A stretch of DNA of 64,000 nucleotides from Uliginosibacterium sp. (GCA_016718265.1 JADKDZ010000007.1:62001-126000), one strand, 5' to 3'; shown: positions 46,524-60,932, counted from the stretch's first letter. The notes: generated by a model not told the origin, from the sequence alone. A program made the numbers and translations.

Positions 46524-46976
46524 ATGGAGCAAACAACGGCTGAACCGCGCTTCATGCCCCGACTGGCGGCATGGATGGGCTATCTGGGGTGGCTGCTCAT
46601 CGCCCTGCCCTTTGCATTCCTGGCCTGGGCGGGCATTCAGGCCGAGCAGATCGGCGCTCACGCCGCGGGCAAAGATGGCGCCACCTTTGCAGCGTTTGCC
46701 TACTACCTGCTGAGTGACATCCTCTCCCTGCTGTTCATGCTCATTTGTGGTGTGCTGTGCATGCGCGCAGCACGAAAAATCCACGCCCGCCAGCGCACAG
46801 GCTGGAAGCTGTGGACATCGCTCTGCCTGGCATCCTTCCTCTGGTGGGGCTATGAAATCCCTGCCACGCGCGCGCTGATCTTTGCTCCCGTGTCTGCGAT
46901 ATTGTTCATCCATGCACTGCGGGTCGCGCGAAACCAGCGTTTCCAGGCCTGGTGGACGACAGGCGATCCAGAGTAG
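46524..46976 (+). CDS. Small multi-pass membrane protein of unknown function
   Basis: 150 aa with four probable helices (YLGWLLIALPFAFLAWAGI, YYLLSDILSLLFMLICGVLCM, LWTSLCLASFLWWGY, LIFAPVSAILFIHAL) and charged cytoplasmic loops. Begins three bases after the acyl-CoA ligase stop, so co-transcribed with it. No family recognised. Confidence 0.55.
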   Translation: MEQTTAEPRFMPRLAAWMGYLGWLLIALPFAFLAWAGIQAEQIGAHAAGKDGATFAAFAYYLLSDILSLLFMLICGVLCMRAARKIHARQRTGWKLWTSLCLASFLWWGYEIPATRALIFAPVSAILFIHALRVARNQRFQAWWTTGDPE

Positions 46977-46996
46977 CCGCAGTACGCAAGGTCTGA

Positions 46997-48013
46997 TCAG
47001 AAACCTTCCAGCACCATCTTGCCCACGCTGCGCCCGCTCTCGATAATCTCGTGGGCGCAACGCATGTTCGCGGCATTGATCTTGCCAAGATGCGCATTCA
47101 CGGTACTGCGCAACACCCCGCTTTCCACAAGACGGGCGATCCGGTCAAGAATCCGCTGGTGGCGGATATATTCCTCTGCCGGTCCGGACTTTGTCACCAT
47201 GCCCATGTCCTGATAGTGGATCGACAGATTCTTGGCCATGAACTGGCGCAGATCCATCGGCCCGGAAGCATCGATCAGACCGAAATGGCCGCGCGGCTTG
47301 AGCACCTCGATGAGTTGGCCGAGATTGCGGTCCGTATTGCTCAAGCTCACAACGTGATCGACTTCCTTGAGCCCTAGGGCCGCTAGCTGAACCGCCAAAG
47401 GCTTGCTGTGATCGATGACGTGATGCGCCCCCATCGCCCTGACCCAGGCAGTGCTTTCTTCGCGCGACGCTGTGCCGATCACGGTCAGGTTCGTCAGCGC
47501 CCGTGCAATCTGGATCAGGATTGAACCAACGCCACCGGCGGCGCCAGCAACCAGCAAGCTGCCACCAGAGCCGGCTTCGTGGCGGGCGAGTTCCATGCGC
47601 TCAAAGAGCAGTTCCCACGCGGTGATCGCAGTCAGCGGCAAAGCGGCGGCCTCGGCAAACGACATATTTTCCGGCATCCGTGCGACTAGACGTTCGTCGA
47701 TAGCATGCAGTTCGCTGCTGCTGCCCTGGCGCTGGAAAGAGCCGGAATACCAGACCCGGTCACCCGGCTTGAACAGACTGACCTCCGCCCCTGTCACACG
47801 GACGATGCCTGCAGCATCCATGCCAAGCACGATTGGCTCGCCCGCCTCGGGGCGCGAAGAAATCCGTATCCATTGATCGACCGGATTGACCGACACGGCA
47901 CGAACTTCGACCTGCAGGTCTCGTGGGCCGGGTTCAGGTGTCGGTAACGCCAGATCGAGCAAGGCTTCAGGGTGATCCAGAGAATGAGATTGTTTGAATC
48001 CGACGGCTTTCAT
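46997..48013 (-). CDS. MDR-superfamily NADPH:quinone-type oxidoreductase
   Basis: 338 aa. Zinc-free medium-chain dehydrogenase related to quinone/alkene reductases: VNPVDQWIRIS (substrate-side), PIVLGMDAAGIVRVTGAEV, LLVAGAAGGVGSILIQIAR (NADPH loop, GxGxxG type) and ALGLKEVDHVVSLSN. ATG at 48013 follows GGAGGTG. Probably reduces a quinone or enone with NADPH. Divergent from a LysR gene with an inverted repeat between them, so regulated by it. Confidence 0.9.
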   Translation of the reverse strand: MKAVGFKQSHSLDHPEALLDLALPTPEPGPRDLQVEVRAVSVNPVDQWIRISSRPEAGEPIVLGMDAAGIVRVTGAEVSLFKPGDRVWYSGSFQRQGSSSELHAIDERLVARMPENMSFAEAAALPLTAITAWELLFERMELARHEAGSGGSLLVAGAAGGVGSILIQIARALTNLTVIGTASREESTAWVRAMGAHHVIDHSKPLAVQLAALGLKEVDHVVSLSNTDRNLGQLIEVLKPRGHFGLIDASGPMDLRQFMAKNLSIHYQDMGMVTKSGPAEEYIRHQRILDRIARLVESGVLRSTVNAHLGKINAANMRCAHEIIESGRSVGKMVLEGF

Positions 48014-48071
48014 TTGGCACCTCCAGTGCTGCACTGTTTCAGGGGATGCAGCCATCTTAGTTGGCGCATAT

Positions 48072-48110
48072 CATTGAAAAAACCAGCCGCCAAGCGATAG
48101 TCTTTCAATG
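48072..48110. promoter_or_regulatory. Inverted repeat between MDR oxidoreductase and LysR gene
   Basis: Perfect 8-bp arms CATTGAAA (48072-48079) and TTTCAATG (48103-48110) with a 23-bp spacer, ending 12 bp before the LysR start. Location suits autoregulation of the LysR gene and control of the divergent reductase. Confidence 0.55.
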
Positions 48111-48121
48111 GATTGTTGAAA

Positions 48122-49024
48122 ATGTTCCGTCTCGAAGATCTCACCGTATTCGTTCGCGCGGCCGAAGCAGGCAATCTTTCGGCGGCTGCGCGCGCCCTGA
48201 GCTGCTCGCCCGCTGTCGCTAGCGCGGCCCTGGCCCGTCTCGAATCGGCACTCGGCCAGCGTCTGCTGCTGCGCTCGACCCGCAGCGCCCGCCTCTCGCC
48301 CGCCGGCGAACGATTTCTGCCGCATGCGATCGAAGCGCTACGCGCACTTGAGGAAGGCCGTGCCAGCCTGGTTGGCGACGGTGCAAGCTTGCGCGGGCAA
48401 CTACGCGTCAGCGCGCCATCAGACCTTGGCCGCAACCTGCTGCGAGCGTGGCTGGATGAATTCCAAGCCTTGCATCCTGCACTCACCCTGCGCCTGCAAA
48501 CCGGCGACCGGCTCAGCAACCTTTTTCGCGAGCCAGTCGATGTGGCGTTGCGTTATGGCTCGCCGAACGACGAATCGCTCGTTGCCACTGCACTTGCGCC
48601 AGACAATCGCCGCTTCACAGTCGCCTCCCCGGTCTATCTGGCGCAGCACGGAACGCCCGCAAGTCCTGATGAACTCATTCAGCATTTCTGCCTGCGGTAC
48701 ACCGTGGGCGACCGCACCAACGACCACTGGACATACTCATGCGATGGGCAGACCCACACCGTTTCAGTGGCGGGCAATCGGATCGCCGAAGATGGTGACG
48801 TAGTGCGACGTTGGGCCGTCGATGGCCACGGCATCGCGTGCCTCTCGCAACTCGACGTTGCGTGTGACATCGCGGCCGGGCGCCTTGTCCACCTGTTCCC
48901 TAATTGGGTGGGTGAGCAGGTCCCGCTCTATCTGGTCTGCGCGCAACGCAGCTCACTGTCACCAACGATCACAGCCTTGCGCCTATATCTGCGCACGCAG
49001 CTCGCGAACGCTCTTTCTGCCTGA
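48122..49024 (+). CDS. LysR family transcriptional regulator
   Basis: 300 aa. Helix-turn-helix FRLEDLTVFVRAAEAGNLSAAARALSCSPAVASAALARLESALGQRLLLRSTRSARLSPAG, then a LysR effector domain (LRGQLRVSAPSDLGRNLLRAWLDEFQALHPAL ... DVALRYGSPNDESLVATAL). Of the family branch that controls reductases/dehydrogenases and aromatic genes; partner is the divergent MDR oxidoreductase. ATG at 48122; TTG at 48113 would add three residues. Confidence 0.92.
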   Translation: MFRLEDLTVFVRAAEAGNLSAAARALSCSPAVASAALARLESALGQRLLLRSTRSARLSPAGERFLPHAIEALRALEEGRASLVGDGASLRGQLRVSAPSDLGRNLLRAWLDEFQALHPALTLRLQTGDRLSNLFREPVDVALRYGSPNDESLVATALAPDNRRFTVASPVYLAQHGTPASPDELIQHFCLRYTVGDRTNDHWTYSCDGQTHTVSVAGNRIAEDGDVVRRWAVDGHGIACLSQLDVACDIAAGRLVHLFPNWVGEQVPLYLVCAQRSSLSPTITALRLYLRTQLANALSA

Positions 49025-49117
49025 GAGCAGGCGGGCACCTACCCCTTGGAACGCTGGAAGGACTTGGGGCTTAACCGCTATAAACCCGAGATAAAGCCAA
49101 ACAGAGAGACCCTGCCG

Positions 49118-51151
49118 ATGAATATTCTTTTTGCTCCTGTGCTGCGCGTTTTCAGGCATTTGAACTGGAATATCAAGTTCGCACTGGTCGGCAGCATCGC
49201 CCTGGTGGTGATGAGCTTGCTGGTGGTGCTATCAGGTCACAGCGAGCTGAAGGCTTGGAAGGCAGCGGAAGATGAAGCGCTCGGGCTGAAGATCTTCGAG
49301 CCCGGGTTGAGCTTGCTGATCCAGCTCCAGCAACATCGTGGCATGTCCGCCGGTGCGCTGGGCGGGAACGCCAGCATGCGGGAGAAGCTGGAGAAGAAAC
49401 GGATCGAGGTCGAAGAAGCGACGCGTCTGTTTGATCAGGCTGTCGGCACGGCACCGGAATCCTGGGCGCTCAAGGCGCCGGCACAAGCCATACGCGAGCA
49501 ATGGGGGGCGCTTCGTGATAAGGGTCTGTCACTTGCCGGACCGCAGAATTTTGCGGCGCACACGGCCGCCATCAACGAGCTGATCGCGTTCATAGGAGAA
49601 CTGGACAACGCCTCGGGCCTGGCACTGGACCCCGAACCCGGCAGTTACTACCTGATCGCGGCCGCTACGATGCACATGCCAGAAGTCTCCGAGCGTCTGG
49701 GCAAGTTGCGCGGTATGGCCAACGGCATCCTCGCAGCGAAGCAGATTGACGACTCGCAGAAGGAGGCGCTGGCAAGTCTGGCGGGCGAGCTGGGGCTGAG
49801 CTGGTCTCAGATGCGCCAGGCCCTTGCCTTCGCCGTGCGTGACAAGCCCGAGGCCAAACAGCGCTTTGAGACGTTTTCGACCACCGTAGACGCGCAGATC
49901 CAGGCCGCACGCCAGCTGGCCCGGGATGAAGTCCTGAGTGCGCGATTCGGCATCGAGGCGACGGAGTGGTGGCAGCGCATGACCGCCACGCTCGATCTTC
50001 TGGTGTCAGAAACCCGGGATGCCATGATTCCAGACCTGCGCAGGCAACTCACGGCGCGCGCGGCGCAAGCGCAAACCCTCACGTATCTTGTTTTCGGCGC
50101 AAGCATTTCTGGCAGCCTGCTGATTCTGCTGGGCCTGATGGTGCTCTATCAGAACTTGAAAGAAGGGCTGACGGCCATTCGCGCCGGTACGCATGCATTG
50201 AGTGCTGGCGACCTCACGCATCGCATCGCAATGCGCTCGCGCGACGAGTTGGGCGAGGTCGCGAAGGATTTCAATGCGATGTGTGAGCATGTAGAAAGTG
50301 TGCTGATCACCGTGATGGGTCATGCCCGTCGCGTGCAGCTGGCTTCCTCAAGCTTGCAGGTAACCGCCAATGCTGTCAGCAGCGACGCCGAGCAGCAGAG
50401 CAATGCGGCCTCAGCGATGGCCGCAGCGGTTGAGCAGATGGCCGTGAGCCTGGCAGAAATCACGCATCACGCCGCGGAAACGGAACAGGCCTCGTCGCAG
50501 TCGCGCACAGAAGCCAGTGCGGGGCAGGCGATTGTCGGCCAGGTCGTGACGGAAATGGCCGGGATTGCGACCGTCGTGGAGGCCAATGCGAGCCTGATAC
50601 GCAAGCTGGGCGAACGGTCAGCGGAAATAGCGCACATGATCGCCGTCATTCGCGAGATCGCCGATCAGACGAATCTGCTGGCCCTCAACGCGGCCATCGA
50701 GGCTGCGCGCGCTGGCGAACAAGGGCGGGGCTTCGCCGTGGTGGCGGACGAGGTCCGGAAGCTCGCAGAGCGAACCGCCGTGGCGTCGAGAGAGATCGTC
50801 CAGACCGTCGACGCCATCAGCCAGGGCACGGAAAGTGCCGCCCAGGGCATGGACCAGGGCGTGCACAAAGTGCAGCAGGGCATGCAGCTCAGCCAATCCT
50901 CCGGCAACCGGATGGAGGCCGTTTGCAGCAGCGCGGATCGTGTCCTGGCATCAATTTCGGAAATCGGCGGTGCCTTGCGAGAGCACCGCAGCACCAACGA
51001 AAACGTGGCCCAGAATGTCGAAACCATCGCGAACATGTCCGAACACGTGTGTCGTGAGATCGGCAAGACCGCCACTACGGCAAGCGAGTTGCATGCGCTT
51101 GCCGAAGACCTCTTGCGATCGGTTGCCGATTTCCGCGTGCGCAGTACCTAG
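49118..51151 (+). CDS. Methyl-accepting chemotaxis protein with NIT-like sensor
   Basis: 677 aa. First membrane helix about 23-43 ([20 protein letters not shown]). A periplasmic helical domain containing [18 protein letters not shown] matches the nitrate/nitrite-sensing (NIT) LQxxRG pattern. A second membrane helix lies at about 335-355 ([22 protein letters not shown]), then HAMP and the methyl-accepting hairpin ([43 protein letters not shown]). The C-terminus ends VADFRVRST without the NWETF-type CheR docking pentapeptide. No che or flagellar genes beside it. Ligand inferred only from domain likeness. Confidence 0.88.
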   Translation: MNILFAPVLRVFRHLNWNIKFALVGSIALVVMSLLVVLSGHSELKAWKAAEDEALGLKIFEPGLSLLIQLQQHRGMSAGALGGNASMREKLEKKRIEVEEATRLFDQAVGTAPESWALKAPAQAIREQWGALRDKGLSLAGPQNFAAHTAAINELIAFIGELDNASGLALDPEPGSYYLIAAATMHMPEVSERLGKLRGMANGILAAKQIDDSQKEALASLAGELGLSWSQMRQALAFAVRDKPEAKQRFETFSTTVDAQIQAARQLARDEVLSARFGIEATEWWQRMTATLDLLVSETRDAMIPDLRRQLTARAAQAQTLTYLVFGASISGSLLILLGLMVLYQNLKEGLTAIRAGTHALSAGDLTHRIAMRSRDELGEVAKDFNAMCEHVESVLITVMGHARRVQLASSSLQVTANAVSSDAEQQSNAASAMAAAVEQMAVSLAEITHHAAETEQASSQSRTEASAGQAIVGQVVTEMAGIATVVEANASLIRKLGERSAEIAHMIAVIREIADQTNLLALNAAIEAARAGEQGRGFAVVADEVRKLAERTAVASREIVQTVDAISQGTESAAQGMDQGVHKVQQGMQLSQSSGNRMEAVCSSADRVLASISEIGGALREHRSTNENVAQNVETIANMSEHVCREIGKTATTASELHALAEDLLRSVADFRVRST

Positions 51152-52461
51152 TTCGACAAGCGGGAATTGCTGATAACCGGGCTGCCTCGACCCAGGAAGA
51201 AAATCCCGGGGTAGCCCGCCGTCTCGAACCCTGCGCTGGGGTTGGCGCTCAGGCTGGAGTTCGTTATCGACAGGCTGCCGGTTCTGTCATTACTGACGAA
51301 GAATATTGCACCGCCGCCCTCTCTGGCGGTATTGGCCGTGAGCTTGCTGCCACAGAGCTTGAGATCGAAGGTATTGCCGTCGTTGTAGATCGCGCCACCG
51401 CTGCCGCCGCCCGGCGTACCCGCTCGCTCTGGGTTGGCGCCGACGCCGATCGCGTGGTTATGCGAAATCAGGGTATTGATCACGCTGTACGACACACCAA
51501 TGCTGCTCAGCGCACCGCCGTTCGAGCACGAGTTGCCAAGGTCAGCCCTGCCTCCAAAGGTCGAGTTCACCACATACACAGGCTGATTCTGGTACTGGCT
51601 GAACGTGCGTATCGCAGCGCCGCCGACATCGGGGCCGGTACTCGCGCACTGGTTACGGAAGAATCGGCTATTGATCACTTTGAAGCGGCCGCCCCGCGCC
51701 CAGATTGCGCCGCCACCATCCGGACTCATTCCGGTGGAATTCCCGTCAATAAAGGTCAGATTCTGAACTGTCAGTTGCGGATGATCCTGATCCTGGCAAT
51801 GGGACGTCGTCCACACTTGATCGCGATCACAGGTGTTCATGTACAGAATGCGCGTCTTGCCGGCACCCGAAAGCGCCACCTTGCCGCCGCCGTCCAGCAC
51901 GATCTTCGGGCCAGTATTGTTGAATATCTTGGCGGTCTGCGTCATGGTGATGGTCACCGGTGAGGGGCCGCAATTGAAGGTGATCACCCCGCCTTTTGCG
52001 ACGGCCTGCACGACTGCCGCGCCAGTACAGCTTGCAGGCGTGCCATTGCCCACGACTGTCGTCGGCTTCGATACATCCTCCACCCTTGCTTCGGCAGGCA
52101 CATTGCACGCACCTTCTGACGCGCCCGCTGCGGGAAAGCTGTCCTGATAGACCAAGCCGCCGGAACTGCTCGAAGACGAACTGCCTGTACCCCCAGACGA
52201 CGAACTGGAGCTACTCGACGAACTTGATGAGCTACTTGAAGAGCTGCTAGATGAGCTCGAAGAACTCGAACTGCTTGATGAGCTGCTAGATGAACTTGAA
52301 GAGCTGGAACTACTTGATGAGCTTGATGAACTGCTTGAAGAGCTTGATGAAGACGACGAGGTGTTGGGTGATCCGCTTGTCGGACTTGATCCGTCTCCAC
52401 CACCTCCGCCGCAGGCCGCAAGAACAAAAACCAAGCTCATGGCGAGGCTGCGCAAGATCAT
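51148..52461 (-). CDS. Outer-membrane lipoprotein with polyserine linker and right-handed beta-helix
   Basis: 437 aa. Lipoprotein signal [17 protein letters not shown] (lipobox LAAC, Cys17) is followed by Gly-rich residues. Then come 55 consecutive serines (coded by 52359-52195), a GGTG break and seven more serines. The C-terminal ~320 residues are beta-helical: [56 protein letters not shown] and [10 protein letters not shown], as in polymorphic/pectate-lyase-like parallel beta-helix domains (choice-of-anchor type). No catalytic residues identified. ATG 52461 follows GGGAGA. Its TAG overlaps the chemoreceptor TAG in CTAG. Likely surface-exposed, held off the membrane by the serine linker. Confidence 0.75.
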   Translation of the reverse strand: MILRSLAMSLVFVLAACGGGGGDGSSPTSGSPNTSSSSSSSSSSSSSSSSSSSSSSSSSSSSSSSSSSSSSSSSSSSSSSSSSSSSSSSGGTGSSSSSSSGGLVYQDSFPAAGASEGACNVPAEARVEDVSKPTTVVGNGTPASCTGAAVVQAVAKGGVITFNCGPSPVTITMTQTAKIFNNTGPKIVLDGGGKVALSGAGKTRILYMNTCDRDQVWTTSHCQDQDHPQLTVQNLTFIDGNSTGMSPDGGGAIWARGGRFKVINSRFFRNQCASTGPDVGGAAIRTFSQYQNQPVYVVNSTFGGRADLGNSCSNGGALSSIGVSYSVINTLISHNHAIGVGANPERAGTPGGGSGGAIYNDGNTFDLKLCGSKLTANTAREGGGAIFFVSNDRTGSLSITNSSLSANPSAGFETAGYPGIFFLGRGSPVISNSRLSN

Positions 52462-52638
52462 GACGTCTCCCAATATGTGAAATTCTCCACACATTTAGGC
52501 GGGTTTCTCAGACTCCGTCAAGGAAACGATATCGCTACGCGACGAACGTCATCCGGCGAACAAACCCCGGCGGCTCGCAGCTGAGGCGTATAGGTCGCGC
52601 CAGAACGATTCGGGGCAGGCTTGCGCGATGGTCAACAC

Positions 52639-52668
52639 AAAAAAGGCTTCCAATCGGAAGCCTTTTTT
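52639..52668. terminator. Bidirectional terminator 3' of adhE
   Basis: AAAAAAGGCTTCC-AATC-GGAAGCCTTTTTT (52639-52668): a 7-bp GC-containing stem extended by A/T pairs, flanked on both strands by six T residues. It ends adhE transcription from the right and can stop read-through from the other side. Confidence 0.9.
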
Positions 52669-52710
52669 GCTCAAACTGCCTGCTCTCGCAGGCCTGGATT
52701 CAAGGGCAAA

Positions 52711-55371
52711 TCACTTGGCCTTGTCAGCCTTGCCTTCCTTAGCCGGCTTGGCAGGAGGAACTTCACGCTCATACTGCTCAACGTACGGACGACCGTAGTA
52801 GCTGTCGAGCAACAGTTGCTTGAGTTCGCTGATCAGCGGGAAGCGCGGGTTAGCGCCGGTACACTGGTCATCGAACGCGTCCTCGGCGAGCTGGTCAACC
52901 TTGGCCAGGAAAGCTGCCTCAGGCACGCCAGCGGCTTGAATGGAAGCCGGAATGTTCAGCGTCTTCTTCAGATCATCAATCCACTCGATCAGCTTCTCGA
53001 CGCGCTCATGGTCACGCGTGGCTTCCAGACCGAGATGCTTGGCGACTTCAGCGTAACGTGCGACGCCCTTCGGACGGTCATATTGGCTGAATGCGGTCTG
53101 CTTGGTCGGAATATCCGCCGCGTTGTAGCGAACCACGTTCGAGATCAGCAAGGCATTAGCCAGGCCGTGCGCGAGGTGGAACTCCGCTCCCAGCTTGTGC
53201 GCCATGGAGTGGCACACGCCCAGGAACGCGTTTGCAAACGCGATACCCGCGATACACGCAGCGTTGTGGACTTGCTCACGAGCCTTCGGATCCTTAGCGC
53301 CATTCAAGTACGAAGACGGCAGGTATTCCTTCAGAAGCTTGAGCGCCTGCAGGGCTTGAGCGTCGGAGTACTCGTTGGCCAGAACCGAAGCGTACGCTTC
53401 CAGCGCGTGAGTCACCGCATCGATACCACCAAAAGAGGTGAGTACCTTGGGCATGTTCATGACCAGGTTGGCATCCACGATGGCCATGTTCGGCGTCAAC
53501 TCGTAGTCGGCGATCGGATACTTCACGCCGGTCTTCTCGTCGGTTACCACCGCAAATGGCGTAACTTCGGAACCCGTACCCGAGGTCGTCGGCACGGCAA
53601 CCATCATTGCCTTCTCGCCCATCTTCGGGAACTTGTAGATCCGCTTGCGAATGTCCATGAAGCGCAGCGCCAAGTCTTCGAAGGCAACTTCAGGGTGCTC
53701 GTACATGACCCACATGATCTTGGCAGCATCCATCGGCGAACCGCCGCCCAGAGCAAGAATCACATCCGGCTGGAATGCGTTGGCCAGCGACAGCGCCTTG
53801 CGGACAACAGCCAGCGTCGGGTCAGCCGCAACTTCGAAGAACACTTCAACTTCCATGCCTTGCTTCTTGAGCATGCGAACAGGATCATCAACGTAACCGT
53901 TTTCAAACAGGAAACGGTCCGTCACGATCAGGCAACGCTTCTTGCCAGCCAAGTCTTGCAGAGCAATCGGCAAGCAACCGCGGCGGAAGTAAATTGACTT
54001 GGGAAGTTTGTGCCACAGCATGTTTTCAGCTCGCTTCGCTACCGTTTTCTTGTTGATCAAGTGTTGCGGACCGACGTTCTCGGAAATCGAGTTTCCGCCC
54101 CAGGAGCCGCAGCCCAGCGTCAGCGACGGCGCCAGCTTGAAGTTATACAAGTCACCAATACCACCGTGCGAAGACGGGGTGTTGATCAGGATACGAGCGG
54201 TCTTCATGCGTGCACCGAATTCAGTGACACGTGCCGCTTGCAGATCCTGGTCGGTATAGAGCACCGAAGTGTGACCAATGCCACCCAGCGCAACCAGCGC
54301 TTCAGCCTTGGACACGGCGTCCTCGAAATCCTTTGCCCGATACATGGCCAAGGTAGGCGAAAGCTTCTCGTGAGCGAACTCTTCGTCGTGACCGACAGAG
54401 GTCACTTCACCCACCAGCACCTTTGTAAACGGGGGCACCGTGATACCGGCCATCTCAGCAATGCGCAGCGCCGACTGACCCACGATACCTGCGTTCAGCA
54501 CGCCATTCACATGAATGACCTTGCGGACGGCTTCGGTTTCCTTCTTGTTGAGAATGTAGCCGCCGTGCTTGGAGAAGCGATCACGCACCGCGTCATACAC
54601 TTCGTCAACAACGATGACAGCCTGCTCGGACGCGCACACGACGCCGTTGTCGAAGGTCTTCGACATCAGGATCGAAGCAACCGCACGCTTGATATCGGCG
54701 GTCTCATCAACGACAACCGGCGTGTTACCAGCGCCGACGCCAATCGCAGGCTTACCGGACGAATAAGCTGCGCGAACCATGCCCGGGCCGCCGGTGGCGA
54801 GGATCAGGTTGATATCCGGGTGGTGCATCAGAGCGTTCGACAGATCAACCGTGGGTTCATCAACCCAGCCGATGATGTCAGCCGGAGCGCCTGCTGCAAC
54901 AGCGGCTTCCAGCACCAGACGAGCCGCTTCACAAGTCGAACGCTTTGCACGGGGGTGCGGGCTGAACACAATCCCGTTACGCGTCTTCAGCGCAATCAGG
55001 GACTTGAAGATTGCAGTCGACGTCGGATTGGTCGTCGGCACGATACCGCAAAGAATACCGATCGGCTCGGCAATGGTCACCGTGCCAAAGTTGTCATCCT
55101 CGGACAACACGCCACAGGTCTTTTCGTCCTTGTATGCGTTGTAGATGTACTCTGAAGCAAAGTGGTTCTTGATCACTTTGTCTTCCATCACACCCATTCC
55201 GGTCTCTTCAACAGCCTTGCGAGCCAGGGGAATGCGCGCGTCCGCGGCAGCAAGCGCTGCGGCACGGAAAATCGCGTCAACTTTCTCCTGGGTAAACGAA
55301 GCATAAACCTGCTGGGCTTTCTTAACCCGCGCGACGAGCGCGTCAAGCTGCTCTTTGTTGGTTACTGCCAT
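52711..55371 (-). CDS. adhE: Bifunctional acetaldehyde-CoA/alcohol dehydrogenase
   Basis: 886 aa fermentative enzyme reducing acetyl-CoA to ethanol with two NADH. N-terminal aldehyde-dehydrogenase half (about 1-440) with catalytic Cys in NGVVCASEQAVIV. C-terminal iron-dependent alcohol dehydrogenase half has GGGSPMDAAKIMW, PTTSGTGSEVTPF and iron ligands in GVCHSMAHKLGAEFHLAHGLANALL. Ends in a Lys-rich tail (PPAKPAKEGKADKAK). AdhE forms long spirosomes in E. coli. ATG at 55371 after AGGAGA. The promoter TATAAT at 55540-55535 leaves a leader of about 160 nt. Confidence 0.97.
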   Translation of the reverse strand: MAVTNKEQLDALVARVKKAQQVYASFTQEKVDAIFRAAALAAADARIPLARKAVEETGMGVMEDKVIKNHFASEYIYNAYKDEKTCGVLSEDDNFGTVTIAEPIGILCGIVPTTNPTSTAIFKSLIALKTRNGIVFSPHPRAKRSTCEAARLVLEAAVAAGAPADIIGWVDEPTVDLSNALMHHPDINLILATGGPGMVRAAYSSGKPAIGVGAGNTPVVVDETADIKRAVASILMSKTFDNGVVCASEQAVIVVDEVYDAVRDRFSKHGGYILNKKETEAVRKVIHVNGVLNAGIVGQSALRIAEMAGITVPPFTKVLVGEVTSVGHDEEFAHEKLSPTLAMYRAKDFEDAVSKAEALVALGGIGHTSVLYTDQDLQAARVTEFGARMKTARILINTPSSHGGIGDLYNFKLAPSLTLGCGSWGGNSISENVGPQHLINKKTVAKRAENMLWHKLPKSIYFRRGCLPIALQDLAGKKRCLIVTDRFLFENGYVDDPVRMLKKQGMEVEVFFEVAADPTLAVVRKALSLANAFQPDVILALGGGSPMDAAKIMWVMYEHPEVAFEDLALRFMDIRKRIYKFPKMGEKAMMVAVPTTSGTGSEVTPFAVVTDEKTGVKYPIADYELTPNMAIVDANLVMNMPKVLTSFGGIDAVTHALEAYASVLANEYSDAQALQALKLLKEYLPSSYLNGAKDPKAREQVHNAACIAGIAFANAFLGVCHSMAHKLGAEFHLAHGLANALLISNVVRYNAADIPTKQTAFSQYDRPKGVARYAEVAKHLGLEATRDHERVEKLIEWIDDLKKTLNIPASIQAAGVPEAAFLAKVDQLAEDAFDDQCTGANPRFPLISELKQLLLDSYYGRPYVEQYEREVPPAKPAKEGKADKAK

Positions 55372-55694
55372 GATTACTTCTCCTCACGGAAAATGAAAAA
55401 AACTGATGGAGCGAAGAATACTGACCAAATTACAAGCCAGAAAGTAAGCTGTGACTTACACAAAATTACCCGATTCTTCGCGTCAAAATTTCTGTCGGCC
55501 TACGGTATCTGATCACCGAACTTTTTCGTTTCAGATTATACCATACTTAGTTTGAGGCTCGAACAAATCTATATCAAAAACAAGGGCCTGACTGAATTCC
55601 CGGCGACAAGATTCTTCTTGCGGCAAAAAAACCGCGTGAAAGAGAAACGGGAAAAACGTACCCTAAAGAAAACTGAACAAATCTAGTCAAAACC
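55372..55694. promoter_or_regulatory. AT-rich control region upstream of adhE
   Basis: 323 bp between divergent adhE and the next membrane-protein gene, clearly more AT-rich than its surroundings. It contains a TATAAT on the minus strand (55540-55535) with a poor -35 (TTCGAG). It also holds an inverted repeat GTAAG-N6-CTTAC (55444-55459) inside the adhE leader, and several A-tracts. I could not identify a clean FNR, Rex or Cra site. No small gene seen. Confidence 0.5.
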
Positions 55695-56261
55695 ATGCTC
55701 ACTAGCAATCCTGATTCACCCGAACCTGCAAGGAAAAATGCGCTGATCCGAAGGTCTCGGCGCCACTTTTGGATAATGCTCGGCTCGCTGTCTCTCACCC
55801 TGCCCGTGTTTGCAATGCTCGCGCCGATTTGGCACGTACTGGTCAGCCTGGGTACCGCATCGTTCATGGTCGCTGCGCTAGGCTTGGGTTTGCTGCTCGC
55901 AGCCGGACCTGTCGCAATCCTGGTGAGTGGGTTGATGGGCGTTTTTTTGCGCGTCGAGGCATGCTTTGTTGAACCGACAACGCAACGATCCGTGACCGAC
56001 AAGTTTTTCATCTGTATTGCGGCACTGCTGAGTTACAGCCCGGCAATCGCCACACTATACGTACCGTTTCGCGGCTTGGTCACCGGAACACTGGCTTTTC
56101 GCGGGCCTGGCCAGCAATACACGCTGAAAGCGGACCCGTATGGGTTCTGGCAAGCAGAAGCTTTCTGGTTGATGGGTGCCGCAGCACTCGCCTATCTGGC
56201 CACGCAGTATTGGTACTCCAGATACCAGCGTACGCGCCAGAAAGCCGCTGAAACCACCTGA
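55695..56261 (+). CDS. Multi-pass membrane protein of unknown function
   Basis: 188 aa with four or more helices (FWIMLGSLSLTLPVFAMLAPIWHVLVSLGTASFMVAALGLGLLLAAGPVAILVSGLM; ICIAALLSYSPAIATLYV; AFWLMGAAALAYLA) and a basic N-terminus (RKNALIRRSRRH). No conserved motif recognised. Convergent with ftsB. Confidence 0.55.
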   Translation: MLTSNPDSPEPARKNALIRRSRRHFWIMLGSLSLTLPVFAMLAPIWHVLVSLGTASFMVAALGLGLLLAAGPVAILVSGLMGVFLRVEACFVEPTTQRSVTDKFFICIAALLSYSPAIATLYVPFRGLVTGTLAFRGPGQQYTLKADPYGFWQAEAFWLMGAAALAYLATQYWYSRYQRTRQKAAETT

Positions 56262-56286
56262 TTCTGCACGGAGCCGCTGGAGACAG

Positions 56287-56580
56287 CTAAGGGGAGCCTT
56301 GAACCTGGCCCGAGTCGGGTATTTGGACAAACACCTCACCTGGCTTGATGAAGCCGAGTTCGAATCTCGCCTTGTCTTCTATCGCGTCATAGCCCGCTTT
56401 GAGGTCTTTGACCTCTGCCGCCATGACCGAATTACGCTGAGCGGTTTTATCATTCGCTTCCCTCAGCACAGCTAAATCACGCTCGGCTTCACGCACGTGC
56501 GCCCAACCCCCTTGTCCAAACCACAGTGGGTATTGCAGGGCGATCAGCAAAACGAAGAAGAACAGGACAGGCCAGCGCAT
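56287..56580 (-). CDS. ftsB: Cell division protein FtsB
   Basis: 97 aa. One N-terminal membrane helix (VLFFFVLLIALQYPLWF) then a periplasmic coiled coil (VREAERDLAVLREANDKTAQRNSVMAAEVKDLKAGYDAIEDKARFELGFIKPGE). The closing ARFELGFIKPGE is the DivIC/FtsB signature. FtsB joins FtsL and FtsQ in the divisome. It follows eno, as in many proteobacteria, but a strong hairpin separates them. Confidence 0.93.
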   Translation of the reverse strand: MRWPVLFFFVLLIALQYPLWFGQGGWAHVREAERDLAVLREANDKTAQRNSVMAAEVKDLKAGYDAIEDKARFELGFIKPGEVFVQIPDSGQVQGSP

Positions 56581-56670
56581 GGGCGGAATGTTGCCACAAA
56601 CAACGGGATGAGATCACGAATACTCCCCGCCGCAGAGGTCAAACCTCACTTGCGGGGATCATTACAAGCG

Positions 56671-56697
56671 AAAAGCGCTCCATCGGAGCGCTTTTCA
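56671..56697 (-). terminator. Hairpin between eno and ftsB
   Basis: Perfect 12-bp stem GAAAAGCGCTCC/GGAGCGCTTTTC around ATC. In the minus direction it follows the eno stop by about 29 bp and ends with CTTTTC. It probably terminates most eno transcripts and leaves ftsB to read-through or its own promoter. Confidence 0.7.
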
Positions 56698-56725
56698 AAA
56701 ACAATACAACCCGTACTACAGCGAA

Positions 56726-58138
<1,413 letters not shown>

Positions 58139-58272
58139 CTACACAAACCAGCACCGATCAAGTTTGACCGAGAGCAGAAGCCGCCAGCAATTTCGCAGTT
58201 CAAGTCCAGAAGCCCCAGTTACACCAATATTCGCGTCGCCACACGACACTATCGTTACACCCGGCAACGCAC

Positions 58273-60803
<2,531 letters not shown>

Positions 60804-60932
60804 TCAAATTCCGGCAGCGTGTCACGCTGCCAGTCAGGCCGGACAACGCGCACCGGCCACCACCACGGGTGCGCAAGCAGTCGGCACGCCTTCACCCGGA
60901 GCCCAGCAAACCCCAATACTCGCTCGGGTCCC

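Noticed and set aside
52195..52359. Ser tract read as a simple microsatellite or CRISPR-like repeat
   Set aside because: Codons are mixed among all Ser families with no fixed unit and no spacers.
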